The notes: generated by a model not told the origin, from the letters alone. A stretch of 64,000 nucleotides of DNA from Cupriavidus numazuensis (GCF_905397435.1 NZ_CAJPVI010000001.1:248001-312000); one strand, 5' to 3'; positions 35,980-46,207 are shown, counted from the first letter of the stretch. Numbers and translations: made by a program.

Positions 35980-37193
35980 GCTTCACCTCCGGTGCGTCCT
36001 GCTACCGCAGGGCTGGATACGGCCTCGGTCGGCGCGGGCGCTGCCGGCGTGGCACGGCTGCTGCGTTCGCGCAGGCGCTTCCACAACCCGATCACGCCAT
36101 CAGGCAGGTACAGCGTGACGAGCACGAACATCGCGCCGAGCAGGAACAGCCAGTACTCGGCAAAGTACGCCGTGAACATCGTCTTGGCGCCATTGACCAG
36201 GAACGCGCCGATCACCGGCCCGATCAACGTGCCGCGGCCACCGACGGCCACCCATACGGCCATCTCGATCGAGTTGCCCGGCGACATCTCGCCCGGGTTG
36301 ATGATGCCAACCTGCGGCACATACAACGCGCCCGCAATGCCGCACAGCACGGCCGAGAACGTCCACACGAACAACTTGTAGCCAAGCGGGTTGTAGCCCG
36401 AGAACATCACGCGCATCTCGGCGTCGCGCACGGCCGTGACCACGCGGCCCAGCTTCGACGTCACGATGTAGCGGCACGCGACGAACCCGGCGATCAGCGC
36501 GAGGAACGTCAGCACGAACAGCGCCGTGCGCGTCTGCGGCGCGGCGACTGCGAAATCCGCGATGCGCTTGAAGTCGGTGAAGCCGTTATTGCCGCCGAAA
36601 CCGGTCTCGTTGCGGAAGAACAGCAGCATCGCCGCATACGTCATGGCCTGCGTGATGATCGACAGGTACACGCCCTTGATGCGCGAACGGAACGCGAAGA
36701 AGCCGAACAGCCACGCCAGCACGCCGGGCACGAGCACCACCAGCAGCAGCGCGTACCAGAGATGCTCGGTGCCGTGCCAGAACCACGGCAACTCCTTCCA
36801 GTCGAGGAACACCATGAAGTCCGGCAAGTCGCTCTTGTACACGCCTTCGCGGCCGATGGATCGCATCAGGTACATGCCCATCGCGTAGCCGCCGAGCGCG
36901 AAGAACAAGCCATGGCCAAGGCTCAGGATGCCGCAGTAGCCCCACACGAGATCGAGTGCAATGGCGGCCAGCGCGAAGCACATGATCTTGCCGATCAGCG
37001 TCAGCGCATAGGCCGACAGATGAAGCGGATGCCCTTCCGGCACCATCAGCGCGCACACCGGAACGCCGACCGCCACGACGAGCGTCAGTATCGCCAGCGC
37101 AGCCCAGCCGCGCCCAGTGAACAGCGGCTGGCGCTCGGGCACCGACAGGCGGAACGGCGTGCCCGGGGAGTTTGAGTGAAAGCTCTGCATCAT
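35976..37193 (-). CDS. urtC: Urea ABC transporter permease UrtC
   Basis: 405 residues with about ten hydrophobic segments. It is a LivM-type permease, with SLGHGLFFALGGYAMGMYLM typical of the family and a loop VFLDWKELPWFWHGTEHLW characteristic of UrtC. ATG 37193 overlaps the urtB stop (ATGA); ATG 37190 is an alternative start. The C-terminus ends in an Ala/Pro/Thr-rich cytoplasmic tail. It forms the channel with UrtB. Confidence 0.94.
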   Translation of the reverse strand: MMQSFHSNSPGTPFRLSVPERQPLFTGRGWAALAILTLVVAVGVPVCALMVPEGHPLHLSAYALTLIGKIMCFALAAIALDLVWGYCGILSLGHGLFFALGGYAMGMYLMRSIGREGVYKSDLPDFMVFLDWKELPWFWHGTEHLWYALLLVVLVPGVLAWLFGFFAFRSRIKGVYLSIITQAMTYAAMLLFFRNETGFGGNNGFTDFKRIADFAVAAPQTRTALFVLTFLALIAGFVACRYIVTSKLGRVVTAVRDAEMRVMFSGYNPLGYKLFVWTFSAVLCGIAGALYVPQVGIINPGEMSPGNSIEMAVWVAVGGRGTLIGPVIGAFLVNGAKTMFTAYFAEYWLFLLGAMFVLVTLYLPDGVIGLWKRLRERSSRATPAAPAPTEAVSSPAVAGRTGGEA

Positions 37194-38851
37194 GCCTCCG
37201 CGCTGCGCCCCTTGAGCGCGAAAAGTCCCTGCGGCCGCTTCTGGATGAAGAGCACGATCAGCACCAGGACGAAGATCTTGGCCAGCACCGCGCCGTAGAA
37301 CGGCTCGATGAACTTGTTGATGATGCCGAGGCCGAACGCGCCGACGATGGTGCCTGCCAACTGCCCCACCCCGCCGAGCACCACGACCATGAAGGAATCG
37401 ATGATGTAGGCCTGGCCGAGGTCCGGGCCGACGTTGCCGATCTGCGACAGCGCACAGCCGCCCAGGCCTGCGATGCCGGCGCCGAACGCGAACGCGTAGC
37501 TGTCCACCTTCCACGTACGCACGCCCACGCAGGCAGCCATGGTCCGGTTCTGTGTCGTGGCACGTACGAACAGGCCGAGGCGCGTACGGTTGAGCACCGC
37601 CCATGCAATGGCCACGACGGCCAGCGCAAACAGGATGATCACGATGCGGTTGTAGGGAATCACCAGACCCGGCATCCATTCGACGCCGCCGCTCATCCAC
37701 GCGGGGTTGGCCACCTCAACGTTCTGCGCACCGAACAGCGTGCGCACTGCCTGCATCAGCAGCAGGCTCACGCCGAACGTGGCGAGCAGCGTCTCCAGCG
37801 GGCGGCCATAGAGATGGCGCAGCACCAGCCGCTCGAGCACGAAGCCGACGATGCCGGCCGCCAGGAACGACGCCGGCAGCGCGGCAGGCAGATACCAGTC
37901 GAACGCACCAGGCGCATAGGTGCGGAACAACGTCTGCACCACATAGGTCGCATAGGCGCCGATCATCAGGAATTCGCCGTGCGCCATGTTGATGACGCCG
38001 ATCAGTCCGTAGGTGATCGCCAGGCCCAGCGCGGCCAGCAGCAGCACACTGCCCAGGCTCAGGCCCGCGAACAGGTTGCCGACCAGTTCGGCACGGCGCT
38101 GGTCGCTGCGCAGCGCGTCGAGCGCCTGCTGCGCGGCGGTGCGCACTTCGACATCGGGTTCACGATACTTGCCATCGCTGCCGCGCTCGACCAGCGGCGC
38201 CAGTTTCTGGCGGCTTTGCGGATTGCTGTCGCGACCGAGAATGCGGATCGCTTCGAGCCGCGCTTCACGCTGGGCCGCGTCATCGGACTTCACTTCTTCC
38301 GCGAGCACGGTGGTGGCCCAGATCACGTCCAGCCGGGCGCGCAGACCGGGATCGGCCTCGACCTTGCGCGCCGTCTCCACGCTCGCCCGCGACGCATTCT
38401 CTGGTTGGTCGTACAGCGTGTTGATCGCCTGCGTGCGCACCGAGATATCGGGCGACTGCAGCAGGAATCCGCTTGCGGCGCTATCGACGATCGCGCGCAG
38501 GCTGTTATTCAGGGTCAATGATTCGAGCTCATCGGCCTTGACCGTCACTGGCTTGCCTGAGATGGCATCGACGGTCTTGTCACCTTCCTGGCGCACCATG
38601 CCCACCGACGGCGCATATTGCAGCGCGTCGTCCTGCAGCGCTTTCAGGATAGGGCCGGCCTGCTCAGGCGGCGCCTTGGCCAGCACGGACAAGGCCGCAG
38701 TCTTGGCATCGAAATCGTCCTCGGCCAATGGCTTGAGGTCGGCTTGCGTCAATGCGCCTGCGGCGGCTGCCCACAGCGGCACGGCAAGCAGCAGCACAGC
38801 CAGCATGGCGCGCAGCCACGACACGGCGATCTTCGGTAACGAATGGGACAT
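37190..38851 (-). CDS. urtB: Urea ABC transporter permease UrtB
   Basis: 553 residues. After a signal-like segment, residues 30-250 form a periplasmic HEAT-like helical domain (RKVEADPGLRARLDVIWATT area) not found in LivH but typical of UrtB. The LivH-type membrane domain begins at about residue 255 (SLGSVLLLAALGLAITYGLI), with NMAHGEFLMIGAYATY and VVVLGGVGQLAGTIVG. Start ATG 38851. The long N-terminal domain is a good sign that this is the urea rather than the branched-chain amino acid system. Confidence 0.95.
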   Translation of the reverse strand: MSHSLPKIAVSWLRAMLAVLLLAVPLWAAAAGALTQADLKPLAEDDFDAKTAALSVLAKAPPEQAGPILKALQDDALQYAPSVGMVRQEGDKTVDAISGKPVTVKADELESLTLNNSLRAIVDSAASGFLLQSPDISVRTQAINTLYDQPENASRASVETARKVEADPGLRARLDVIWATTVLAEEVKSDDAAQREARLEAIRILGRDSNPQSRQKLAPLVERGSDGKYREPDVEVRTAAQQALDALRSDQRRAELVGNLFAGLSLGSVLLLAALGLAITYGLIGVINMAHGEFLMIGAYATYVVQTLFRTYAPGAFDWYLPAALPASFLAAGIVGFVLERLVLRHLYGRPLETLLATFGVSLLLMQAVRTLFGAQNVEVANPAWMSGGVEWMPGLVIPYNRIVIILFALAVVAIAWAVLNRTRLGLFVRATTQNRTMAACVGVRTWKVDSYAFAFGAGIAGLGGCALSQIGNVGPDLGQAYIIDSFMVVVLGGVGQLAGTIVGAFGLGIINKFIEPFYGAVLAKIFVLVLIVLFIQKRPQGLFALKGRSAEA

Positions 38852-38991
38852 AGGTGCTGGCGATTAGGCGGCACGTGGTCGTGCCTGCTTTTTTCTGGGA
38901 ACCCCCGCGGCCCGGTCAGGCGCGCACCGCCACCAGCCGGCAACGGTGAGCCGGCGGAGCGCGCCTGCCAGGGGTGCAGCGACTGGCTGCC

Positions 38992-40248
38992 TTACATCAC
39001 CTTGTCCGGCTTGCCTTCATTGCCGGAGATGAACGGGCTCCACGGCTGCGCGCGGATCGGCTTCGCCGTCTTCCACACCACCGTGAACTGGCCGTCGCCC
39101 TTCACCTCGCCGATCATCACCGGCTTGTAGAGGTGATGGTTGTCGCCCATGGTCAGCGTGAAGCCGTCCGGTGCCTTGAAGGTCTGGCCATACATGGCGG
39201 CGCGGACCTTGTCCGGATCGGTCGTGCCGGCCTTCTTCACGGCCTGCGCCCACATGTGGATGCCGACGTAGGTGGCTTCCATCGGATCATTGGTCACGCG
39301 CTTGTCGCCACCAGGCAGGTTGTTCGCCTTGACCCAGGCCGCCCATTGCTTCTTGAACGCTTCGTTCTCGGGGTTCTTGACCGACATGAAGTAGTTCCAT
39401 GCAGCCAGGTGGCCGACCAGCGGCTTGGTGTCGATGCCGCGCAGTTCTTCCTCGCCGACCGAGAAGGCCACCACCGGCACGTCCTTGGCCTTCAGGCCAG
39501 CGTTGCCGAGTTCCTTGTAGAACGGCACGTTGGAGTCGCCGTTGATGGTCGAGATCACGGCCGTCTTGCCGCCCTGCGCGAACTTCTTGATGTTCGCGAC
39601 GATGGTCTGGTAGTCGCTGTGGCCGAACGGCGTGTAGACCTCTTCGATATCCTTGTCCGCGACGCCCTTGCTCTTCAGGAACGCGCGCAGGATCTTGTTC
39701 GTGGTGCGCGGGTAGACGTAGTCGGTGCCAAGCAGGAAGAAGCGCTTCGCTCCGCCGCCTTCCTTGCTCATCAGGTACTCGACGGCCGGGATGGCCTGCT
39801 GGTTGGGAGCGGCGCCGGTGTAGAAGACGTTCTTGGACATCTCCTCGCCTTCATACTGCACGGGGTAGAACAGCAGCGAATTCAGTTCCTCGTAGACCGG
39901 CAGCACCGACTTGCGCGACACCGAAGTCCAGCAGCCGAACGTGACAGCGACCTTGTCCTTGGTGATCAGCTGGCGCGCCTTCTCGGCGAACAGCGGCCAG
40001 TTCGATGCCGGATCCACGACCACGGGCTCAAGCTTGCGGCCGAGCACGCCACCGCTCTTGTTGATCTCGTCGATGGTCATCAGGGCCACGTCCTTGAGCG
40101 ACGTCTCCGAAATGGCCATGGTGCCCGACAGCGAATGGAGGATGCCGACCTTGATCGGTTCCTTGGACTGCGCCATCGCCAGCGGGCTGGCGCTGATCAT
40201 CGCCGCGGCGGCTACCGCCGACAGCTTCAGCATGTCACGTCGTTTCAT
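38992..40248 (-). CDS. urtA: Urea ABC transporter substrate-binding protein UrtA
   Basis: 418 residues. The leader MKRRDMLKLSAVAAAAMISA (twin-Arg near the N-terminus) ends near PLAMAQSKE and exports the protein. The mature part has KVGILHSLSGTMAISETSLKD, split here at the Ser-rich loop, then FGCWTSVSRKSVLPVYEELN and LLFYPVQYEGEEMS, all typical of urea/short-chain amide receptors (FmdD/UrtA). It binds urea in the periplasm for UrtBCDE. It is the first gene of the block, 140 bases before urtB, and is preceded by the sigma-54 promoter described separately. Confidence 0.96.
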   Translation of the reverse strand: MKRRDMLKLSAVAAAAMISASPLAMAQSKEPIKVGILHSLSGTMAISETSLKDVALMTIDEINKSGGVLGRKLEPVVVDPASNWPLFAEKARQLITKDKVAVTFGCWTSVSRKSVLPVYEELNSLLFYPVQYEGEEMSKNVFYTGAAPNQQAIPAVEYLMSKEGGGAKRFFLLGTDYVYPRTTNKILRAFLKSKGVADKDIEEVYTPFGHSDYQTIVANIKKFAQGGKTAVISTINGDSNVPFYKELGNAGLKAKDVPVVAFSVGEEELRGIDTKPLVGHLAAWNYFMSVKNPENEAFKKQWAAWVKANNLPGGDKRVTNDPMEATYVGIHMWAQAVKKAGTTDPDKVRAAMYGQTFKAPDGFTLTMGDNHHLYKPVMIGEVKGDGQFTVVWKTAKPIRAQPWSPFISGNEGKPDKVM

Positions 40249-40305
40249 TGCAGCTCCCAGTTTGTCGTTTGGTTACGGGACTCAACGCACCCCGGGTGAT
40301 GCATC

Positions 40306-40321
40306 TGCAACTAGCGTGCCA
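40306..40321 (-). promoter_or_regulatory. Sigma-54 (-24/-12) promoter of urtA
   Basis: Read on the minus strand the sequence is TGGCACGCTAGTTGCA, which matches the consensus TGGCACG-N4-TTGCA at every defined position. It lies 58-73 bases upstream of the urtA ATG; transcription should start near 40295. Sigma-54 promoters need an activator such as NtrC. Confidence 0.85.
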
Positions 40322-40403
40322 TGGTGCACCGAGATGGCGGAACACGACAGGAAGCCGGCGGGCGCCCGGCAAGAGACAAATTGAGGGAGGCTGCCGAGGG
40401 GAA

Positions 40404-40418
40404 GCACCACGCTGGTGC
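40404..40418. promoter_or_regulatory. NtrC-type binding site upstream of urtA
   Basis: GCACCA-CGC-TGGTGC is a perfect inverted repeat with a 3-base spacer, the same form as the enteric NtrC consensus (GCACCA-N3-TGGTGC in glnA). It is centred about 116 bases upstream of the predicted start, a standard enhancer distance. Confidence 0.75.
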
Positions 40419-40534
40419 CGGGCGAGCACGGACACCGACGCACCGCCTTCGTGCACGGTGCAATCGGGTGCAGAGTGCTAGTGGACGCGCCGGTCGACGA
40501 ATGAGAGCGCACCCAGGCATGGTGCGGTGCCAAA

Positions 40535-40568
40535 AACAGAAACGGGGCCCGAAGGCCCCGTTTCTGTT
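40535..40568 (-). terminator. Intrinsic terminator of the cyo operon
   Basis: AACAGAAACGGGGCC (40535-40549) pairs with GGCCCCGTTTCTGTT (40554-40568), a 15-bp stem with a CGAA/TTCG loop. On the minus strand it is followed by a T-run. It sits just after cyoD and insulates the urtA promoter. Confidence 0.9.
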
Positions 40569-40584
40569 CATTACCCGAAGACGA

Positions 40585-40935
40585 TCACTTCATCATCCAC
40601 GGCATCATGTTCGCGTTCATGTTGTGCATGATCCAGAGCGAACCGGCCAGCACGATGAACAGGATCAGCAGCGTGAACAGGAACGACATCACGTTCCAGC
40701 GCTGTTCCTTCGAACCATCCATATGCAGGAAGTACTTCAGGTGGACGACGACCTGCACCGCGGCCATGCCGAGGATGATCAGCAGGGTCGTGCCGCGGTC
40801 CATGGTGCCGTCCATCACGATCTTGAACGGGATGACGGTCAGGATCACCGCCAGCACGAAGCCGATCGCATAGGACTTGAAGCTGCTGTGGCCGTGCGAC
40901 TCGGCGTGCGCGGACGCTGCGTGTTGCTGTGCCAT
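40585..40935 (-). CDS. cyoD: Cytochrome bo3 quinol oxidase subunit IV
   Basis: 116 residues with three hydrophobic helices (SYAIGFVLAVILTVIPFKIV, then TTLLIILGMAAVQVVVHLKY, and FTLLILFIVLAGSLWIMHN). HLKYFLHMDGSKEQRWN between helices two and three is the family signature. The N-terminus is His-rich. It is a small subunit that helps CuB insertion and stabilises the oxidase in the cytoplasmic membrane. The ATG directly abuts the cyoC stop. Confidence 0.95.
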   Translation of the reverse strand: MAQQHAASAHAESHGHSSFKSYAIGFVLAVILTVIPFKIVMDGTMDRGTTLLIILGMAAVQVVVHLKYFLHMDGSKEQRWNVMSFLFTLLILFIVLAGSLWIMHNMNANMMPWMMK

Positions 40936-41589
40936 TTACATTGCTCCCATCAGGTAGACCACGGTGAAGACGCCGATCCAGACCACGTCCAAGAAGTGCC
41001 AGAACAGGCTGAGGCAGTTCAGGCGCTTGGACATCGTCGGGGTCAGGCCCTTCTTGCTGACTTGCCACATCAGGACCAGCATCCACACCATGCCGCTTGC
41101 GACGTGCAGGCCGTGGGTGCCCACCAGCGTGAAGAACGACGACAGGAACGCGCTGCGGCTCGGTCCGGCGCCTTCGGCGATCAGGTGATGGAACTCGTTG
41201 ATTTCCATGTACATGAACGCGGCGCCCAGCAGGAACGTGATGCCCAGCCAGACCAGTACCCGCCCCTTCGAGCGGTTCTGCATCGAGATCATCGCGAACC
41301 CGTACGTGATCGACGAGAACAGCAGGATGAAGGTCTCGACGAGCACGTAGTTGAGCTCGAACAGCTCCTTGGCCGACGGGCCGCCCGCCACTTCGCCGCG
41401 CAGGACGGCGAAGGCGGCGAACAGGCACGCGAACAAGATGCAGTCGCTCATCAGGTACAGCCAGAAACCAAAGATGGTGTTCTCGCTGGTGTCGTGGTGC
41501 GCGTGGTCGTGCGTCTCGTCGTGCGAGTGCGCATGAGCCGGGGCTTGCGCCGCCCCGAAGCGATCAAGGACTTCTGTCGACATGGTCAT
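40936..41589 (-). CDS. cyoC: Cytochrome bo3 quinol oxidase subunit III
   Basis: 217 residues, five transmembrane helices. After a His/Asp-rich N-terminus ([18 protein letters not shown]), [20 protein letters not shown] begins the membrane part, and [20 protein letters not shown] and [20 protein letters not shown] are family stretches. It supports proton-pumping subunit I. The start overlaps the cyoB stop by one base (TGATG). Confidence 0.95.
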   Translation of the reverse strand: MTMSTEVLDRFGAAQAPAHAHSHDETHDHAHHDTSENTIFGFWLYLMSDCILFACLFAAFAVLRGEVAGGPSAKELFELNYVLVETFILLFSSITYGFAMISMQNRSKGRVLVWLGITFLLGAAFMYMEINEFHHLIAEGAGPSRSAFLSSFFTLVGTHGLHVASGMVWMLVLMWQVSKKGLTPTMSKRLNCLSLFWHFLDVVWIGVFTVVYLMGAM

Positions 41590-43565
41590 CAGGCCTGCGA
41601 AGCAATGCGCTGCAGTTGGCGCGTTTCAATCTGCTCGACCTCGGCGGCCGGCACGTAATAGTCGATGTGGTCATCGTTGGCGCGGCGGATGAACGACACC
41701 ACCATGCCGACCAGGCCCACGGCGGCAAGCCACCAGATGTGCCAGACCAGGGCGAAGCCCAGCACCAGGCTGAACAGGCCCATCCAGAAGCCAGCGCCGG
41801 TGTTCTTCGGCATGTGGATCTGCTCGTAGCCGCTGGTCGGGATGGTTTCGCCACGGGCCTTCATGTCGGCGAACGCGTCCAGGTCACGCACCACCGGGGT
41901 GTGCGCGAAGTTGTAGAACGGCGGCGGCGACGAGGTAGCCCATTCCAGCGTGCGGCCACCCCACGGGTCGCCGGTCACGTCGGCCAGCTTCTTGCGGTCG
42001 CGGATCGACACGACGATCTGCAGCACCTGGAAGAAGATGCCCAGGGCCACGAACACCACGCCCACCACGGCCAGGTACAGCCACGGCGTCCAGGCCGGGT
42101 TGTCGGTGTGGTTCAGACGACGGGTCATGCCCATCAGGCCCAGCACGTACAGCGGCATGAAGGCGAAGTAGAAGCCCACCAGCCAGCACCAGAACGCGTA
42201 CTTGCCCAGTCGCTCGTTCAGCGTGAAGCCGAACGCCTTCGGCCACCAGTAGGTGATGCCGGCCAGGTAGCCGAACAGCACGCCGCCGATGATCACGTTG
42301 TGGAAGTGGGCGATCAGGAACAGGCTGTTGTGCAGCACGAAGTCGGCTGCCGGCACGGCCATCAGCACGCCGGTCATGCCACCGATCACGAAGGTGATCA
42401 TGAAGCCCAGCGTCCACAGTACCGGCGTGGTCATCTGCACACGGCCGCGGTACATCGTGAACAGCCAGTTGAAGATCTTCACCCCGGTCGGGATGGAGAT
42501 GATCATGGTCGTGATACCGAAGAACGCGTTGACGTTCGCACCCGAGCCCATCGTGAAGAAGTGGTGCAGCCACACGATGAACGACAGCACCATGATGGCC
42601 GCGGTCGCGTACACCATGCCCTTGTAGCCGAACAGCTTCTTGCCCGAGAACGTGGCGATGACTTCAGAGAAGATACCGAATGCCGGCAGGATCAGGATGT
42701 ACACCTCGGGGTGGCCCCAGATCCAGATCAGGTTCACGTACATCATGGCATTGCCGCCGCCATCGTTCGTGAAGAAGTGCATGTCGAAGTAGCGGTCCAG
42801 GCCCAGCAGCGCCAGCGACACGGTCAGCACCGGGAAGGCAGCCACGATCAGCACGTTGGTGCACAGGGCGGTCCAGGTGAACACCGGCATGCGCATCAGG
42901 GTCATGCCCGGGGCGCGCATCTTCAGGATCGTCACCAGGAAGTTCACGCCGGTCAGCAGCGTACCCAACCCTGAAATCTGCAAGGACCAGAGGTAGTAGT
43001 CCACCCCTACGCCCGGGCTGAAGTCGAGGCCCGACAGCGGCGGGTAGGCAAGCCAGCCGGTCTTGGCGAATTCGCCAACGCCCAGCGAGATGTTGACCAG
43101 CATGGCGCCCGACACGAACAGCCAGAACGACAGCGTGTTCAGGAACGGGAACGCCACGTCGCGCGCGCCGATCTGCAGCGGCACCACGAGGTTCATCAGA
43201 CCCGTCATCAGCGGCATGGCCACGAAGAAGATCATGATCACGCCGTGGGCGGTGAAGATCTGGTCGTAGTGTTCCGGCGGCAGGACGCCGTGGGCACCGT
43301 TCGTGGCGAGCGCCAGCTGCGCGCGCATCATGACCGCGTCGGAAAAGCCGCGCAGCAGCATGACCAGCGCGACCAGGCAGTACATCACGCCGATCTTCTT
43401 GTGATCGACGGAAGTGAACCACTCATTCCAGAGGTAGCCCCACTTCTTGAAATACGTGATCGCGCCTAGCAGCGCAGCGCCGCCGAGGGCGACGCCGGCC
43501 AGTACGACCATGATGATCGGCTCATGAAACGGAATCGCCGACAAACTCAATTTGCCAAACATCAT
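41589..43565 (-). CDS. cyoB: Cytochrome bo3 quinol oxidase subunit I
   Basis: 658 residues, about 15 transmembrane helices. Haem and CuB ligands are visible in [49 protein letters not shown] and [13 protein letters not shown]. It reduces oxygen to water with electrons from ubiquinol and pumps protons. The CyoB-type N- and C-terminal extensions beyond the 12-helix core are present. ATG 43565 or the next codon 43562 could be the start. Confidence 0.97.
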   Translation of the reverse strand: MMFGKLSLSAIPFHEPIIMVVLAGVALGGAALLGAITYFKKWGYLWNEWFTSVDHKKIGVMYCLVALVMLLRGFSDAVMMRAQLALATNGAHGVLPPEHYDQIFTAHGVIMIFFVAMPLMTGLMNLVVPLQIGARDVAFPFLNTLSFWLFVSGAMLVNISLGVGEFAKTGWLAYPPLSGLDFSPGVGVDYYLWSLQISGLGTLLTGVNFLVTILKMRAPGMTLMRMPVFTWTALCTNVLIVAAFPVLTVSLALLGLDRYFDMHFFTNDGGGNAMMYVNLIWIWGHPEVYILILPAFGIFSEVIATFSGKKLFGYKGMVYATAAIMVLSFIVWLHHFFTMGSGANVNAFFGITTMIISIPTGVKIFNWLFTMYRGRVQMTTPVLWTLGFMITFVIGGMTGVLMAVPAADFVLHNSLFLIAHFHNVIIGGVLFGYLAGITYWWPKAFGFTLNERLGKYAFWCWLVGFYFAFMPLYVLGLMGMTRRLNHTDNPAWTPWLYLAVVGVVFVALGIFFQVLQIVVSIRDRKKLADVTGDPWGGRTLEWATSSPPPFYNFAHTPVVRDLDAFADMKARGETIPTSGYEQIHMPKNTGAGFWMGLFSLVLGFALVWHIWWLAAVGLVGMVVSFIRRANDDHIDYYVPAAEVEQIETRQLQRIASQA

Positions 43566-43570
43566 TGCTC

Positions 43571-44542
43571 CTAGGATTGCGCGCCCAGCGCCGGCTTGGC
43601 CGGCGTGGCCATGGACACCCGCTCTTCGCCGAGCGTGTTACGCGACGTACAGATCGGGCCGCCATCAAAACCCTCGCGGGCCATGGCATGGCCGTCGTTG
43701 CCCATGTATTGGTGCAGGACACCGGTGAACAGGCCGTCTTCGACCTTGCCGTAGTAGGCAACCGGCTCCGCTTCGCTCGGCTGGGCCAGGACCTTGTAGT
43801 CCGCGCTGGCGAGCTGACGTTCGGACGCGCGCACCTTGGCAACCCATGCGTCGAACTCGAAGTTCGACATGGCCGTCGCCTTGAACTTCATGCCCGAGAA
43901 ACCGCCGCCGCTGTAGTTGGCGGACATGCCGTCATACGTGCCGGCCTCGTTGGCAATCAGGTGCAGCTTGGTCTCCATCCCGGCCATGGCGTAAACCTGG
44001 CTGCCCAGTTGCGGGATGAAGAACGAATTCATGATCGAATCCGACGTGATCTTGAAGTTCACCGGCGTACCCACCGGGAACGCGATCTGGTTGACCGTCG
44101 CGATCTTCAGTTCCGGATAGATGAACAGCCACTTCCAGTTCATCGCGACCGCCTCGACGGTGATCGGCTTCTGCTTGGATTCCAGCGGCTTGTAGGGATC
44201 GAGGTCGTGCGAAGACTTCCACGTGATGATGCCCAGCGCGATGATGATCAGGCAGGGAATCAGCCACACCACGACTTCGATGGCAGTCGAGTGCGACCAG
44301 TCGGGTTCATAGCGTGCCGAGGTATTGCTGGCACGGTACTTCCACGCAAACACCAGCGTCAGGACGATCACCGGCACCACCACCAGCAGCATGAGCCAGG
44401 TGGCGATCAGGATGATGCCTTTGATGTCGACGCCTACCTGCCCTTTCGGGTCGAGCAGCGTCATGTTGCAGCCGGCGAGCAGCAAGAGCAGGCCGAGGCT
44501 TGGCAGAGACCGCGTCCACCGCGGCAGTATGGGTTTCTTCAT
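43571..44542 (-). CDS. cyoA: Cytochrome bo3 quinol oxidase subunit II
   Basis: 323 residues from ATG 44542. The leader ends at the lipobox LLAGC (Cys about residue 25), so it is a lipoprotein. Two transmembrane helices ([20 protein letters not shown] and [20 protein letters not shown]) precede a periplasmic cupredoxin domain. That domain has no CuA ligands, as expected for a quinol rather than cytochrome c oxidase. ATG 44590 would add a non-signal extension and is not favoured. It is the first gene of cyoABCD; cyoE is not present nearby. Confidence 0.95.
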   Translation of the reverse strand: MKKPILPRWTRSLPSLGLLLLLAGCNMTLLDPKGQVGVDIKGIILIATWLMLLVVVPVIVLTLVFAWKYRASNTSARYEPDWSHSTAIEVVVWLIPCLIIIALGIITWKSSHDLDPYKPLESKQKPITVEAVAMNWKWLFIYPELKIATVNQIAFPVGTPVNFKITSDSIMNSFFIPQLGSQVYAMAGMETKLHLIANEAGTYDGMSANYSGGGFSGMKFKATAMSNFEFDAWVAKVRASERQLASADYKVLAQPSEAEPVAYYGKVEDGLFTGVLHQYMGNDGHAMAREGFDGGPICTSRNTLGEERVSMATPAKPALGAQS

Positions 44543-45111
44543 GTCACGACTGGTTTGGTTAGGCCGCGCTTGGGCAAAGCGTGGCTTCACCGCCTGATGC
44601 CGGAAGCAAGAGGCGTTGGGCTGAGGGAAAACCGGAAGGACGTGTCCTTAGCTGGCGTTGCGGTCTGGCGGATTTAACGCCGAGTGACCATGCGGCCTGA
44701 TAACGCCATGAACACGGAAGGACAACTGACGACTGCGCGAGCGGCCCGCCTGAGGCGGTGGCACTGCGGCACCTGATGGCCGAAACCGCGAACGGTCCCG
44801 GCTCAAGACTGCGGCCGGGTAGCGTTGAACCACGAAGTTTTTGCACTTCCCGGCTGGCCTGCCTTGTGAGCAAGCGCGGTTTCCGGCCGAAATGTGCAAC
44901 ACGTAAAACATCGTGGGCGCGACTGTACCGCAATGCAACATTACGGGTAAACCCAACGACACAGAACACACTGTTCAGATAACCGGACAATCACAATATG
45001 CGATGTGACAGTCACTGAAAATGTGTGGCGTTGTCATCATTATCGTCAAAAACTGAAAAAGGCCGCCTCTCGACGGCCCTTTTCTTCCTGTATCAACAAA
45101 ACAACAGTGGC
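44543..45111. other. Intergenic region upstream of cyoA
   Basis: About 570 bases without a convincing gene. It should hold the cyo promoter. Noted features: a short palindrome GTGAC-A-GTCAC (45005-45015) and a locally AT-rich stretch at 44985-45055. I found no exact FNR/ANR box (TTGAT-N4-ATCAA). A hairpin at 45056-45084 belongs to the genes on the right. Confidence 0.5.
45056..45084 (-). terminator. Terminator after the MaoC genes
   Basis: GGCCG (45061-45065) pairs with CGGCC (45074-45078), flanked by an A-run and a T-run. The stem is short, but the runs on both sides support termination on the minus strand and possibly both. Confidence 0.6.
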
Positions 45112-45588
45112 TTAACCGTACCTGCGACTAATTGACTCAGCCACGCACACGGGACGGTCGCTGCCCTCGCGTTCGATCGTCACCTCCCAAGTGGACTGAG
45201 CGCCCACCAGTTCCGGCGACTTGGGCAGCGGGTCGAGCCGTTCGACCTTCTGCAGCTTGATACGTGCGCGCAGCTTGCTGCCCACCGGCACCGGTGCCGT
45301 GAAACGCACCCGGTTCAGGCCATAGTTCACGCCGATCTTCGACGGCATGTGCAGCGCGTTGTGCATGAACTTCGGCACCAGCGACAGCGTCAGGAAACCA
45401 TGCGCGATCGGGCCGCCATAGGGCGATTCCTTCTTGGCGCGCTCCACGTCGACGTGGATCCACTGGTGGTCACCGGTCGCCTCGGCGAACAGGTTGACCT
45501 GTTCCTGGGTGATCTCCATCCAGTCGCTGACGGCGACCTCCTGTCCTTGCAGGCTTTCCAGTTCTTCGAGCGATGCGATGGTACGCAT
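45112..45588 (-). CDS. MaoC-family dehydratase (R-specific enoyl-CoA hydratase-like)
   Basis: 158 residues, single hot-dog domain. The hydratase motif is visible in FAEATGDHQWIHVDVERA (catalytic Asp and His) and GGPIAHGFLTLSLVPKFM. It adds water to trans-2-enoyl-CoA with R stereochemistry or acts on a related CoA ester. It lies 36 bases downstream of a second MaoC gene on the same strand and close to a two-subunit acyl-CoA dehydrogenase, so all four probably belong to one catabolic route. Confidence 0.88.
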   Translation of the reverse strand: MRTIASLEELESLQGQEVAVSDWMEITQEQVNLFAEATGDHQWIHVDVERAKKESPYGGPIAHGFLTLSLVPKFMHNALHMPSKIGVNYGLNRVRFTAPVPVGSKLRARIKLQKVERLDPLPKSPELVGAQSTWEVTIEREGSDRPVCVAESISRRYG

Positions 45589-45624
45589 GTGGGTTATCTC
45601 CTCTGTGTGTGGGGTGTTGCGATC

Positions 45625-46068
45625 TCAGGCCGGGCGGCGGCCGTACATGCCCATGCCCTTGACCGTGCAGACCAGTTCGCCGCGCTGGTTGGTAGCTTCC
45701 CACTGGGTATGCACGACGCCACGGTCTGGCTTGGATTGCGACGGCCGGGTATCCAGCACGACCAGCACGGCGGTCAGCGTGTCGCCGGCGTAGACCGGCT
45801 TCAGCCAGCGGACCTCGTCGAGGCCCGGTGACCCCATGCTGGCCGACTTGCCCGTGGTGCTGAGCACCAGCAGGCGCATCATGATCGAGCACGTCATCCA
45901 GCCGCTGGAAATCAACCCGCCGTAGATGCTCTTGGCAGCGGCGTCCTTGTCGATATGGAACGGCTGCGGATCGTACTGGCGGGCAAAGCTGAGGATCTCT
46001 TCCTCGGTAACCAGGTAGGAGCCGAGTTCGCGGCGGCTCCCGACCTCAAAGTCCTCGAAATACAGCAT
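45625..46068 (-). CDS. MaoC-family dehydratase domain protein
   Basis: 147 residues, hot-dog fold. It opens [20 protein letters not shown]. The motif region [20 protein letters not shown] has Asp and His in place, and [20 protein letters not shown] follows. It is paired with the MaoC gene at 45112. Two small MaoC proteins may form a heteromeric hydratase, as described for some steroid or aromatic side-chain pathways; whether they do so here is inference. The sequence identity between the two is low by eye. Confidence 0.87.
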   Translation of the reverse strand: MLYFEDFEVGSRRELGSYLVTEEEILSFARQYDPQPFHIDKDAAAKSIYGGLISSGWMTCSIMMRLLVLSTTGKSASMGSPGLDEVRWLKPVYAGDTLTAVLVVLDTRPSQSKPDRGVVHTQWEATNQRGELVCTVKGMGMYGRRPA

Positions 46069-46179
46069 GGATTTATCTCCGTAGTCGCTGGCTGTTGACT
46101 TGTCATCACGATGATCGCATGGGGCGTGGCGGTGTGCGTCCGTATTTGCCGAACCCGCCCCTAACAGCCCGCAAAGAAA

Positions 46180-46207
46180 AAACCGCGCCTGGACTACGGC
46201 GCGGTTT
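46180..46207 (-). terminator. Intrinsic terminator of the acyl-CoA dehydrogenase pair
   Basis: AAACCGCGCC (46180-46189) pairs with GGCGCGGTTT (46198-46207) around an 8-base loop. On the minus strand it runs into TTTTCTTTG. It separates the dehydrogenase pair from the MaoC pair, which therefore has its own promoter or depends on read-through. Confidence 0.8.

Larger units (their letters stand above)
40249..40534. promoter_or_regulatory. urtA upstream regulatory region
   Basis: About 290 noncoding bases between urtA and the cyo terminator. It contains a sigma-54 promoter at 40306-40321 and an NtrC-like palindrome at 40404-40418, both reported separately. A looser copy, GCACC-N6-TGGTGC, lies at 40509-40525. 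Other GGTGCA-like half-sites are scattered from 40450 to 40475. Confidence 0.6.

Noticed and set aside
44559..44990. Minus-strand frame of 143 codons upstream of cyoA
   Set aside because: Composition rich in Ser/Arg with no motif and overlapping the likely cyo promoter; not supported as a gene.
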